This document shows, piece after piece, positions 17,034-24,193 of a stretch of 52,147 nt of DNA. Origin of the DNA: Streptomyces sp. ISL-100 (lineage in GTDB: Bacteria; Actinomycetota; Actinomycetes; Streptomycetales; Streptomycetaceae). Under the pieces are notes generated by a model. That model did not search any database. It saw only the letters and a program-made list of their open reading frames with translations, and was not told where the DNA came from. Where the stretch lies: positions 1 to 52,147 of the forward strand of contig NZ_JAGGOK010000061.1 in NCBI RefSeq assembly GCF_018614615.1. Direction: 5' to 3'. The first letter of the stretch is position 1; the number at the start of each line of letters is the position of its first letter. The position numbers and the translations under genes were made by a program.

Positions 17034-17501
17034 CTACGGTTCCGGGATTCCGGCAGGTTCCGCCACTGCCTCCAGGGCCTGGGAGAGCCGCTCCAGTACG
17101 CGTACCGTCTCGGCAAAGGCCTCGTTGCCCAGCTCGGCTCCGAGGCGGGCCGCCAGTGCCGCGTGGCCCGGCTCGATCTTGCGGATGGCCTCCCGGCCCG
17201 CGTCTGTGGGGCGCAGCAGCTTGGCCCTGCGGTGGGCGGGGTTGGGGGCGTACTCCGCGAGTCCCTTGGTGACGAGCAGGTCGGCGATGCGCTGCACGCT
17301 CTGCCGGGTGATCCCCATGGTGCGGGCGATCCCGGCGACGGGCAGGGGCTCGTGAAGGACGGCGCCGATGACCTGCCACCAGGCGGCGGTCAGGCCGGCC
17401 GGGCGGGCCAGTTCCTCGGAGATCGCGAGGAACTGGCCGTTGAGGCGGAAGGTGCCGAGCGCGGTACGGCTCAACAGCTCCTGCTCCCGGGTGCCGCTCA
17501 C
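17034..17501 (-). CDS. MarR family transcriptional regulator
   Basis: The 155-aa winged-helix protein has LTAAWWQVIGAVLHEPLPVAGIARTMGITRQSVQRIADLLVTKGLAEYAPNPAHRRAKLLRPTDAG, the recognition helix and wing of MarR proteins. The start is GTG at 17501, overlapping the stop of the DJ-1 family gene by 4 bp (GTGA), so the regulator is second in a two-gene operon. Two copies of a 16-bp palindrome upstream of the first gene are the probable autoregulatory operator. The ligand is unknown; the DJ-1 partner hints at reactive carbonyl or oxidative stress. Confidence 0.9.
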   Translation of the reverse strand: MSGTREQELLSRTALGTFRLNGQFLAISEELARPAGLTAAWWQVIGAVLHEPLPVAGIARTMGITRQSVQRIADLLVTKGLAEYAPNPAHRRAKLLRPTDAGREAIRKIEPGHAALAARLGAELGNEAFAETVRVLERLSQALEAVAEPAGIPEP

Positions 17502-18097
17502 GATTCCAGCACCTCGATGGCGGACGCGTCCGAGTCGTGGAAGAGGCGGTACCAGGCGTCCAGCTTCTCGCCCTCGTACACACCGAGGAGGGAGAAGACC
17601 TCGCGTGCGAGTGCGACCGGTTCGGTCGGGCCGGCGGTGATCAGGAGGCCGTCGTCGTCGGTCACGGCGTCCTCGTCGCGGTAGTGCTCGCCGCCCTTGT
17701 AGCCGGTGGCCGCCAGGTAGAAGGAGACGGCGCTGGTGTGCGCACGGCCGTCGAGCAGGCCCTCGCGTGCCAGGCCGGCCGTCGCGCCGCAGATAGCCGC
17801 GACCGGCACGCCCGCTTCGAGGAACGCGCGTGCCTTGCGGGCGAAGGGGGTGAGGTCGTCGGAGGTGTCCCAGAGGCCGGCGCCGGTGAGGATCAGCAGG
17901 GCGCTGTCTTCGGGGTCCATGTCGTCGAGCGTGAGGTCGGGCTGGATGCGTACGCCGCCCATGGTGGTGACGGGGGCGTCGGTCGCGGCGACGGTCTTGA
18001 CGGTGTAGCCGTTCTGGGTGAGGAAAGCGGTGGTGTGGCCCGTCTCCCAGTCGGCGAAGGTGTCGTAAACGGCGAGGTGCACGGTCTTGGCTGCCAT
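17498..18097 (-). CDS. DJ-1/PfpI family protein (class I glutamine amidotransferase-like)
   Basis: The 199-aa protein has the DJ-1/PfpI fold signatures: HLAVYDTFADWETGH at the N-terminus, LLILTGAGLWD, and the nucleophile elbow VAAICGATAGLA (Cys103), with a candidate conserved Glu at 18. Relatives act as chaperones, glyoxalase-like enzymes or proteases; this subgroup (compare YajL/ThiJ) is not assigned a reaction from sequence alone. The ATG at 18097 follows GAGGAGAG. It leads an operon with the MarR regulator, and twin palindromes lie 28-63 bp upstream. Confidence 0.87.
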   Translation of the reverse strand: MAAKTVHLAVYDTFADWETGHTTAFLTQNGYTVKTVAATDAPVTTMGGVRIQPDLTLDDMDPEDSALLILTGAGLWDTSDDLTPFARKARAFLEAGVPVAAICGATAGLAREGLLDGRAHTSAVSFYLAATGYKGGEHYRDEDAVTDDDGLLITAGPTEPVALAREVFSLLGVYEGEKLDAWYRLFHDSDASAIEVLES

Positions 18098-18125
18098 GGT
18101 GCTCTCTCCTCGGCTCGAAGCTTGA

Positions 18126-18160
18126 TGACAATATGCTGTCGTAATGACAGCTTGCTGTCA
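18126..18160. promoter_or_regulatory. Twin MarR-type palindromic operators
   Basis: TGACAGC-TT-GCTGTCA (18145-18160) is a perfect 7+7 palindrome. A degenerate copy with the same TGACA..GCTGTC halves lies at 18126-18141, exactly 19 bp away. They sit just upstream of the DJ-1/MarR operon, overlapping its likely promoter, and 92 bp before the divergent aminotransferase, which may therefore be regulated too. Confidence 0.7.
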
Positions 18161-18252
18161 ATGGGTTTGGTCGACACCCTGCCCACCAAAGTGGCGCAGT
18201 CCATACAAGGTGGCCATGTCAGCCCCCACCTGCGCGTCTCTACCCTGGGGCC

Positions 18253-19614
18253 ATGACCCCTCATGTCGACCCCCAGGCCGGCGCCGCCGTGAAGGCCGCC
18301 GACCGCGCGCACGTGTTCCACTCCTGGTCCGCCCAGGGCCTGATCGATCCGCTCGCCGTCGCCGGCGCCGAGGGTTCGTACTTCTGGGACTACGAAGGCA
18401 ACCGCTACCTCGACTTCACCAGCGGCCTCGTCTTCACCAACATCGGCTACCAGCACCCCAAGGTCGTCGCGGCGATCCAGGAGCAGGCCGCGAAGCTTGC
18501 CACCTTCGCGCCCGCCTTCGCCGTCGAGCCGCGCTCCGAGGCCGCACGCCTCATCGCCGAGCGCACCCCCGGCGACCTCGACAAGATCTTCTTCACCAAC
18601 GGCGGCGCCGAGGCCATCGAGAACGCCGTCCGCATGGCCCGTCTGCACACGGGCCGCAACAAGGTGCTGGCCGCCTACCGCTCGTACCACGGTGGTACGA
18701 CGACCGCGATCAACCTGACCGGCGACCCGCGCCGCTGGGCCTCCGACAACGGCACGTCGGGGACCGTCCACTTCTGGGCGCCGTTCCTTTACCGGTCGGC
18801 CTTCTACGCCGAGAACGAGGCGGAGGAGTGCGCCCGCGCGCTCCAGCATCTTGAAGACACGATCGCCTTCGAGGGTCCTGGCGCCATCGCCGCGATCGTT
18901 CTGGAGACGATCCCGGGCACGGCCGGCGTCATGACGCCGCCGCCCGGCTATCTCGCGGGCGTACGCGAGATCTGCGACCGGTACGGCATCGTCTTCGTCC
19001 TCGACGAGGTCATGGCGGGCTTCGGCCGTACGGGCAAGTGGTTCGCGTCCGAGCACTTCGACGTCGTACCGGACCTGATGACCTTCGCCAAGGGCGTGAA
19101 CTCCGGTTATGTGCCGCTGGGTGGCGTCGCGATCTCCGGCGCGATCGCGGAGACCTTTGAGAAGCGGCCGTACCCGGGGGGTCTGACGTACTCCGGCCAC
19201 CCGCTGGCGTGTGCGGCCGCCGTCGCCACCATCCAGGTGATGGAGGAGGAGCGCGTCGTCGAGAACGCGGCCCACATCGGTGAGACGGTCATCGCCCCGG
19301 GCCTGCGCGAGCTGGCGGAGCGGCACCCGAGCATCGGCGAGATCCGCGGTACGGGCATGTTCTGGGCCCTGGATCTGGTCAAGGACCGCGAGACGCGGGA
19401 GCCGCTTGTGCCGTACAACGCGTCGGGGGCGGCCAATGCCCCGATGGCGGCGTTCGGCGCGGCCTGCAAGAAGAACGGTCTGTGGCCCTTCATCAACATG
19501 AACCGCACCCATGTTGTCCCGCCGTGCAACGTCACCGAGGCGGAGGCGAAGGAGGGCCTGGCGGTCCTCGACATCGCTCTGTCGGCGGCGGACGAACACA
19601 CGACGGCCGCCTGA
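18253..19614 (+). CDS. Class III aminotransferase (aspartate aminotransferase family; omega-amino-acid type)
   Basis: This 453-aa PLP enzyme of fold type I, subgroup II carries GSYFWDYEGNRYLDFTSG, FFTNGGAEAIENAVRMAR (phosphate-binding turn), SYHGGTT, VLDEVMAGFGRTGKWFA (Asp contacting the pyridine nitrogen) and TFAKGVNSGYVPLGG with the Schiff-base Lys280. It resembles omega-amino acid:pyruvate and taurine or beta-alanine transaminases, which move an amino group from a terminal amine to a keto acid. The exact substrate is not readable. A strong terminator follows. The GntR regulator downstream may control it, as is common for such catabolic genes. Confidence 0.88.
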   Translation: MTPHVDPQAGAAVKAADRAHVFHSWSAQGLIDPLAVAGAEGSYFWDYEGNRYLDFTSGLVFTNIGYQHPKVVAAIQEQAAKLATFAPAFAVEPRSEAARLIAERTPGDLDKIFFTNGGAEAIENAVRMARLHTGRNKVLAAYRSYHGGTTTAINLTGDPRRWASDNGTSGTVHFWAPFLYRSAFYAENEAEECARALQHLEDTIAFEGPGAIAAIVLETIPGTAGVMTPPPGYLAGVREICDRYGIVFVLDEVMAGFGRTGKWFASEHFDVVPDLMTFAKGVNSGYVPLGGVAISGAIAETFEKRPYPGGLTYSGHPLACAAAVATIQVMEEERVVENAAHIGETVIAPGLRELAERHPSIGEIRGTGMFWALDLVKDRETREPLVPYNASGAANAPMAAFGAACKKNGLWPFINMNRTHVVPPCNVTEAEAKEGLAVLDIALSAADEHTTAA

Positions 19615-19622
19615 CGGGTGTC

Positions 19623-19667
19623 GGCCGTGCGCGGCCGGGGCGCTCCCACCCCTGGCCGCGCACGGCC
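19623..19667 (+). terminator. Rho-independent-type terminator after the aminotransferase
   Basis: GGCCGTGCGCGGCC (19623-19636) pairs perfectly with GGCCGCGCACGGCC (19654-19667). The loop itself can close through GGGG/CCCC. There is no U-run, as is usual for Streptomyces terminators. Confidence 0.7.
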
Positions 19668-19730
19668 CTTCGGCGGGTTTCGGGCCGCACCGCCTAAGGT
19701 GTCCGGAACCATACGAAGGGGAAAGATTTC

Positions 19731-20414
19731 ATGCCCGCGAGCGGACCTGTCACCCGCAATACCCTGCGGCAGCAGATAGCGGACGCGCTGCGTGACGAGG
19801 TGCTCGCGGGGCGTTTGCGGCCGGGGCAGGAATTCACCGTCAAGCAGATAGCCGACCAGTACGGGGTGTCCGCCACGCCCGTCAGGGAGGCGCTCGTCGA
19901 CCTGGCGGCGCAGAGCCTGCTCGACTCCGACCAGCACCGCGGCTTCCGCGTCTGCGAGATCTCCGTGGCGGACTTCCGCGGCATGGTCGAAGCGCGTTCC
20001 CTGATCGCCGGCGGCATCCTCAGCAAGGTCGCCGAAGGCGGCGGGAGCGGCACGCGTGGCGACGTACTCATGGCCATCAGGCGCAGGGCGGACGAGGCGG
20101 CGCGGGCGGCCCGCGCGGGCGACCTGGACATCTTCATCGCGTACGACCTGCGCTTCTGGCGCGAGCTCGGCGCCCTCATCGAGAACCCGCACATCTCGGG
20201 CTTCCTGCATCAGCTGAGGCTGCGCTGCTGGGTCTTCTCGGTCCCGTACCTGCGCGGCGATCCGGACGCCGGGGACCTGGTGTGGAAGGACCACGCGGAG
20301 GTCGTGGACGCGGTGACGCGGGGGGACGCCGAGGCGCTGCGGGCGGTCATCGGGGCGTATCACGCGCTGATGCTGGCGTGGGCCGAGCGTCTTGAGGGCG
20401 GCGACTGCGGTTAG
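19731..20414 (+). CDS. GntR family transcriptional regulator (FCD/FadR-type)
   Basis: The 227-aa regulator has an N-terminal GntR winged helix, LRQQIADALRDEVLAGRLRPGQEFTVKQIADQYGVSATPVREALVDLAAQSLLDSDQHRGFRV (about residues 10-72). An all-helical FCD effector domain follows, with FRGMVEARSLIAGGIL, DLRFWRELG and WKDHAEVVDAVTRGDAEALRAVIGAYH. The D..H..H ligand positions of FCD metal/ligand sites are plausibly among DLRFW, KDHAE and YHALM. ATG at 19731 with AAGGGGAAAG upstream. It may control the aminotransferase before it or the hypothetical gene after it. Confidence 0.88.
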   Translation: MPASGPVTRNTLRQQIADALRDEVLAGRLRPGQEFTVKQIADQYGVSATPVREALVDLAAQSLLDSDQHRGFRVCEISVADFRGMVEARSLIAGGILSKVAEGGGSGTRGDVLMAIRRRADEAARAARAGDLDIFIAYDLRFWRELGALIENPHISGFLHQLRLRCWVFSVPYLRGDPDAGDLVWKDHAEVVDAVTRGDAEALRAVIGAYHALMLAWAERLEGGDCG

Positions 20415-20513
20415 CGGCGAGCCTGCCGACGTGCGACGAGGACTGTGCGCAGCGACTTGGTAGCACTACGCTGCCTGGACTGTCGCACGAATCCAGTGGA
20501 GAGCGAGCCGTAC

Positions 20514-21164
20514 GTGGCCTGTGACCTGTGGCTGGTCCCCCTCGTCGATGTGCTGTGCCACAGCCCCGACAACCCCTTCGCCGAAGAGATCGCGTCGTAC
20601 GACAAGGCCCTGACCGACGCGGGCCTGCCGACCGTTCCCGTATTCGCCTACATGCCGGGCCTCTCGGGCGACGTCGCCCCGGTGGCCGGCTTCGACTACG
20701 ACGCCCTGCACTTCCTGCGGCGCGCGTACCTGCTCCAGCTGTGCGGGCTGGAGGTTACGCCGGTGGACGCCCTGGGCGGCGACTACGAGCAGCTTCTGGA
20801 GATGTTCGAGCCGACGGCTCAGCAGTCGCACCTGGTCTGGCACTACGACCACGCGGGCGCGTACGTCCCCGTCGACTACGCGGCGCCCCTGTCCAACGAG
20901 GAACTCCTGGCGGGCGGCGGGCCGCTGGGCTCCACGCAGGGCCTCCTGCGGGAGCTGGAATTCGTCGCCCCTTCGATCGGCATCGACCCGGCGAACCCGC
21001 CGTCGGCGCCCCGGCCGCCCGAGCGCCCGACCACCCTGGAGGAGCCGGCCGACGCTCTTCCGTACGACGAGAGCCCCTTCGCCCGCGAACGCCACGTCTG
21101 GCTGGGCCTGCACGCGGCGGCGACCAGGAGCCTCGGCCAAGGCTCCATGATCATCTTCAGCTAG
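20514..21164 (+). CDS. Conserved hypothetical protein
   Basis: The 216-aa soluble protein starts VACDLWLVPLVDVLCHSPDNPF. Conserved-looking blocks are YDYDALHFLRRAYLLQLCGLEVTPVDALGG, HLVWHYDHAGAYVPVDYA and ESPFARERHVWLGLHAAATRSL. I do not recognise a domain. The density of His, Tyr and Trp in the middle block looks like an enzyme or binding pocket rather than a structural protein. GTG at 20514 is chosen because GGAGAG lies 10 nt upstream; the frame stays open to 20445. It may be co-transcribed with the GntR gene (99-bp gap). Confidence 0.65.
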   Translation: MACDLWLVPLVDVLCHSPDNPFAEEIASYDKALTDAGLPTVPVFAYMPGLSGDVAPVAGFDYDALHFLRRAYLLQLCGLEVTPVDALGGDYEQLLEMFEPTAQQSHLVWHYDHAGAYVPVDYAAPLSNEELLAGGGPLGSTQGLLRELEFVAPSIGIDPANPPSAPRPPERPTTLEEPADALPYDESPFARERHVWLGLHAAATRSLGQGSMIIFS

Positions 21165-21207
21165 CCACCCACACCATCCAGCCCCTCCGGCGCTTGAGGA
21201 GCGGGGT

Positions 21208-21273
21208 CTGGGGCAGCGCCCCAGTTCGGGAAGGGGCGGGTCGGGGAAAGCCCGCCGCAGGCGCCGGTGAACG
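21208..21273. repeat. Dispersed Streptomyces-type intergenic repeat, copy 2
   Basis: A perfect palindrome CTGGGGC-AGC-GCCCCAG (21208-21224) is followed by GGGAAGGGGCGGG, GGGGAAA and GCCCGC, the same core as at the left edge of the window. It sits between two convergent genes, where it may also act as a terminator. Confidence 0.6.
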
Positions 21274-21291
21274 AGGGCCCCGGGGGACACC

Positions 21292-22044
21292 TCAGCGAGG
21301 CGACTCCGGGGGCCGCTGGCGCGGCATGTTCGGGCGGGTGCCGGGAGGCAGGATGTACCGCCCGGGCGACGCACCAAAGTCCGGCCGGGCCGCGCCCGGC
21401 CCACCCCCCGACTGCATCACCATCGGCGCGGGCCCCGCCCGGAACTCCACCATCCAGTCCGCCGTCTCCGAGCGCACCAGCTCCGAGATGTCCTCCGAGA
21501 ACCGCCGCAGCACGCTCAGGCAGCGCTCGGCCGCCTCGCTCGCCGTCCCCTCGGCGGGCCCCAGCATCTCCCGTACGCTCTCCGAGGCCCAGTCGAACTG
21601 CAGCGCCTGCAACCGCCGCTGCACCGCCTGCGCCGTAGCCACGTCCCTCATCCACCCCGACGTCAGCCCGAAGTACCGGTCGCCGGCCGCGCACGCCGCT
21701 GCCAGCAGCAGCGGCAGGTAGCCCCAGCCCGCGGCGCCGTCCACCGCCCCCGCCAGGTCGACGAGCGGCAGCGCGGCCCCGACGATCACGCCGGCGGCCG
21801 TCCCGGTGCGCAGCGCGCGTGCCGCGCGGCGCTTGCGGGCCCGGTCGGCGAGGTACCAGTCGGCCGTGTGCAGGGCGCCCGCCTCCACCCACCGGTAGAG
21901 CTCGTCGAGACGCTCCGCCGGCTCGCCCCAGTCGCCGAGCGGGAACGGCCTGCCGGTCAGATCGTCCTCGTCGTGAGACTGCTCAGTGTCACCCCCGCCC
22001 TCCTTCCGGGCGGGCCCCTCGGGCTGCATCTCCGGCTGGCTCAC
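21292..22044 (-). CDS. Probable SLATT-domain membrane protein
   Basis: The 250-aa protein has a disordered acidic N-terminus, then WVEAGALHTADWYLADRARKRRAARALRTGTAAGVIVGAALPLVDLAGAVDGAAGWGYLPLLLAAACAAGDRYF, with two predicted membrane helices at about 80-100 and 110-125. A long helical region follows (FDWASESVREMLGP..). Two helices framed by a basic helix and a C-terminal helical tail are typical of SLATT (SMODS/SLOG-associating two-TM) proteins. These are predicted effectors in nucleotide-signalled defence, though many Streptomyces copies stand alone. No SMODS or SLOG partner is adjacent. The last 50 residues are Pro/Gly/Arg-rich. Confidence 0.55.
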   Translation of the reverse strand: MSQPEMQPEGPARKEGGGDTEQSHDEDDLTGRPFPLGDWGEPAERLDELYRWVEAGALHTADWYLADRARKRRAARALRTGTAAGVIVGAALPLVDLAGAVDGAAGWGYLPLLLAAACAAGDRYFGLTSGWMRDVATAQAVQRRLQALQFDWASESVREMLGPAEGTASEAAERCLSVLRRFSEDISELVRSETADWMVEFRAGPAPMVMQSGGGPGAARPDFGASPGRYILPPGTRPNMPRQRPPESPR

Positions 22045-22325
22045 CGGGCACTCCTCTGCGCTTGCGCTCTGTCCGTGACATCGCGTGAAGTGGTGTGACG
22101 TTGCGCAGGTCGCGACGCGCGCATACGCATGCCCTTCCTACCGCCGAATGGTGGGCCGTGCAGCCGATATACCGGTATTTCCGGCTGGAACCACGGCGTG
22201 GTCAGGTATAGGAGCCCGCAACTCTCACTCGAAAGAGTCGCTTCGTACGGCATGGGGCACGGTGCCCGGCGAACACGTAGGCTCGCCTTACCGAAACAAT
22301 CGTCGTCGAAGTGCCAGGAGTGACC

Positions 22326-22661
22326 GTGATTCCCGGTGGTGGGCAGCCCAACATGCAGCAGCTGCTTCAGCAGGCCCAGAAGATGCAACAGGACCTCGCC
22401 AAGGCACAGGAGGAGCTCGCGCGTACCGAGGTCGACGGCCAGGCCGGCGGTGGCCTGGTCAAGGCGACCGTCAACGGCTCCGGAGACCTCCGTGGCCTGG
22501 TGATCGACCCCAAGGCGGTCGACCCGGACGACACCGAGACCCTCGCGGATCTGGTCGTCGCCGCGGTCCAGGCCGCGAACGAGAACGCGCAGCAGCTCCA
22601 GCAGGAGAAGCTCGGCCCGCTCGCCCAGGGGCTGGGCGGCATGCCGGGACTGCCCTTCTAA
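22326..22661 (+). CDS. YbaB/EbfC family nucleoid-associated protein
   Basis: The 111-aa protein has a Gln-rich helix, MQQLLQQAQKMQQDLAKAQEELARTEVDGQAGGGLVKATVNGSGDLRGLVIDPKAVD, the N-terminal part of the family, and a C-terminal helix with LVVAAVQAANENAQQLQQEK. YbaB/EbfC dimers bind DNA non-specifically and are often encoded next to recR. GTG at 22326 is chosen (VIPGGGQPN) because AGGAG lies 6 nt upstream; GTG at 22311 has no ribosome binding site. recR follows after 63 bp. dnaX, which often precedes ybaB elsewhere, is absent here. Confidence 0.9.
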   Translation: MIPGGGQPNMQQLLQQAQKMQQDLAKAQEELARTEVDGQAGGGLVKATVNGSGDLRGLVIDPKAVDPDDTETLADLVVAAVQAANENAQQLQQEKLGPLAQGLGGMPGLPF

Positions 22662-22724
22662 GGCGGCCCCGCAGCAACTACCGTACGTACCAGGCAAGAC
22701 CAGCAGGGCAAGGAAGGCAATCCG

Positions 22725-23324
22725 TTGTACGAAGGCGTGGTCCAGGACCTCATCGACGAATTGGGCAGGCTGCCCGGCGTCGGTCCCAAGAGCGCGCAGC
22801 GGATCGCTTTCCACATCCTCCAGGCCGAGCCGACCGATGTACGCCGCCTCGCCCATGCCCTCCTCGAGGTCAAGGACAAGGTCCGTTTCTGTGCGGTGTG
22901 CGGCAACGTCGCGCAGGAGGAGCAGTGCGGGATCTGCCGTGACCCGCGCCGCGACCCGGCGGTCATCTGCGTCGTCGAAGAGCCCAAGGATGTCGTCGCG
23001 GTCGAGCGGACGCGCGAGTTCCGCGGCCGCTATCACGTCCTCGGCGGGGCCATCAGTCCCATCGAGGGCGTCGGCCCCGACGACCTGCGGATCCGCGAGC
23101 TGCTGGCGCGGCTCGCGGACGGTGCCGTCACCGAGCTGATCCTGGCCACAGATCCGAACCTGGAGGGCGAGGCCACCGCCACCTACCTCGCCCGGATGAT
23201 CAAGCCGATGGGTCTGCGGGTGACACGCCTGGCCAGTGGACTCCCCGTCGGGGGAGATCTTGAGTACGCCGACGAGGTCACGCTGGGCCGTGCCTTCGAG
23301 GGGAGACGATTGCTCGATGTCTGA
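22725..23324 (+). CDS. recR: Recombination mediator protein RecR
   Basis: The 199-aa protein of RecFOR gap repair helps load RecA on SSB-coated single-stranded gaps. It has the N-terminal helix-hairpin-helix LPGVGPKSAQRIAFH, a four-Cys zinc site (CAVC...CGIC at about residues 57-72), a Toprim domain with CVVEEPKDVVAVE and GRYHVLGG, and the C-terminal ATYLARMI. Length is normal. The start is TTG at 22725 after AAGGAAGG; a GTG four codons in is possible. It overlaps the next gene by 8 bp (ATGTCTGA). Confidence 0.95.
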   Translation: MYEGVVQDLIDELGRLPGVGPKSAQRIAFHILQAEPTDVRRLAHALLEVKDKVRFCAVCGNVAQEEQCGICRDPRRDPAVICVVEEPKDVVAVERTREFRGRYHVLGGAISPIEGVGPDDLRIRELLARLADGAVTELILATDPNLEGEATATYLARMIKPMGLRVTRLASGLPVGGDLEYADEVTLGRAFEGRRLLDV

Positions 23325-23997
23325 CGTAAAGCCTGACGCCAGCGCAAAGCTGCTGCACGCGGTCGCGCAGGACCCGGACGATTTCGCCGTCCAGATCGCC
23401 GACCAGATCGAGAGCTTCATCGTCGCGGTCACGGAAGTGGCGAAGGGCGACGAGCCGGACAGTGCCATCCCGTTCCTGCTCCTTGAGGTGTCCCAGCTCC
23501 TGCTGGCGGGAGGCCGGCTCGGCGCGCACGAGGACATCGTTCCCGACGAGCGGTACGAGCCGGACCTTGGCCCGGAGCCGGACCCGGACGACCTGCGGCA
23601 ACGTTTCGCCATCATGCTCGACCCGATCGACGTGTACTCCGAGGTCTTCGACCCGTACGAGCCGCGCAAGGCGCCCGTAGCCTGCCGCATCTCGGACGAC
23701 CTGGCGGATGTGATCACGGATCTGCGCCACGGGCTGGCCCATTACCGGGCGGGCCGCACCACCGAAGCGCTGTGGTGGTGGCAGTTCTCGTACTTCTCCA
23801 ACTGGGGCTCCACCGCCTCCGCCTGCCTGCGCGCCCTCCAGTCCCTGGTGGCGCACGTCCGCCTCGACCAGCCGTTGCAGGAGCTGGACGGCCTGGACAC
23901 GGACGAGGACCTGGGCGAGGAGGACCTGGAGAAGGAAGCCGGCAAGGTCATGGCCGAGGAGCTCGCGGGCCCGCTGGGCCTGCGCACAGCGACCTGA
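23317..23997 (+). CDS. DUF5063 domain-containing protein
   Basis: The 226-aa soluble, acidic protein is encoded directly after recR in a coupled arrangement. Recognisable DUF5063 blocks are IESFIVAVTEVAKGDEPDSAIPFLLLEVSQLLLAGGRLGA, DDLRQRFAIMLDPIDVYSEVFDPY and HYRAGRTTEALWWWQFSYFSNWGSTASACLRALQSLVAH. The WWWQFSYFSNWG aromatic run is striking and conserved in what I recall of this family. Function is unknown; linkage to recR suggests DNA repair or simply shared transcription. The start at 23317 overlaps the recR stop. Confidence 0.8.
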   Translation: MSDVKPDASAKLLHAVAQDPDDFAVQIADQIESFIVAVTEVAKGDEPDSAIPFLLLEVSQLLLAGGRLGAHEDIVPDERYEPDLGPEPDPDDLRQRFAIMLDPIDVYSEVFDPYEPRKAPVACRISDDLADVITDLRHGLAHYRAGRTTEALWWWQFSYFSNWGSTASACLRALQSLVAHVRLDQPLQELDGLDTDEDLGEEDLEKEAGKVMAEELAGPLGLRTAT

Positions 23998-24082
23998 GGG
24001 CGCTTGTGACCGTGTGAGGAGGGCCACGTTCCGCGTACCGTGAGTCGTCCGGGGCAGGCATCCTCACCGAGCGGGCAGGGCC

Positions 24083-24109
24083 GTCCCATGATCGGATCGT
24101 GAGCGGGAC
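24083..24109 (+). promoter_or_regulatory. Possible leader hairpin upstream of aspartokinase
   Basis: In the 196-bp gap before the aspartokinase gene, GTCCC (24083-24087) and GGGAC (24105-24109) frame an inner near-palindrome ATGATC/GATCGT. It could be an operator or attenuator. No lysine-riboswitch core is recognisable. A TAAACT -10-like hexamer lies at 24153-24158. Confidence 0.25.
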
Positions 24110-24193
24110 ATCTCACCATGCGATATAGCGTGGGCGGTCCCGGCCCGCTCGGTAAACTGAGCCGACCGCAGTAATGACTAACGAGGAGCGCAC

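Noticed and set aside
22045..22325. Possible tRNA or SRP RNA upstream of ybaB
   Set aside because: I searched by eye for a T-arm GTTCGAATC-like block, an acceptor stem and the SRP GGAAG loop and found none. The stretch looks like an ordinary divergent promoter region.
24118..24174. Possible 18-codon leader peptide (MRYSVGGPGPLGKLSRPQ) before aspartokinase
   Set aside because: No ribosome binding site, no run of Lys/Thr/Met codons that would support attenuation, and it overlaps promoter-like sequence.
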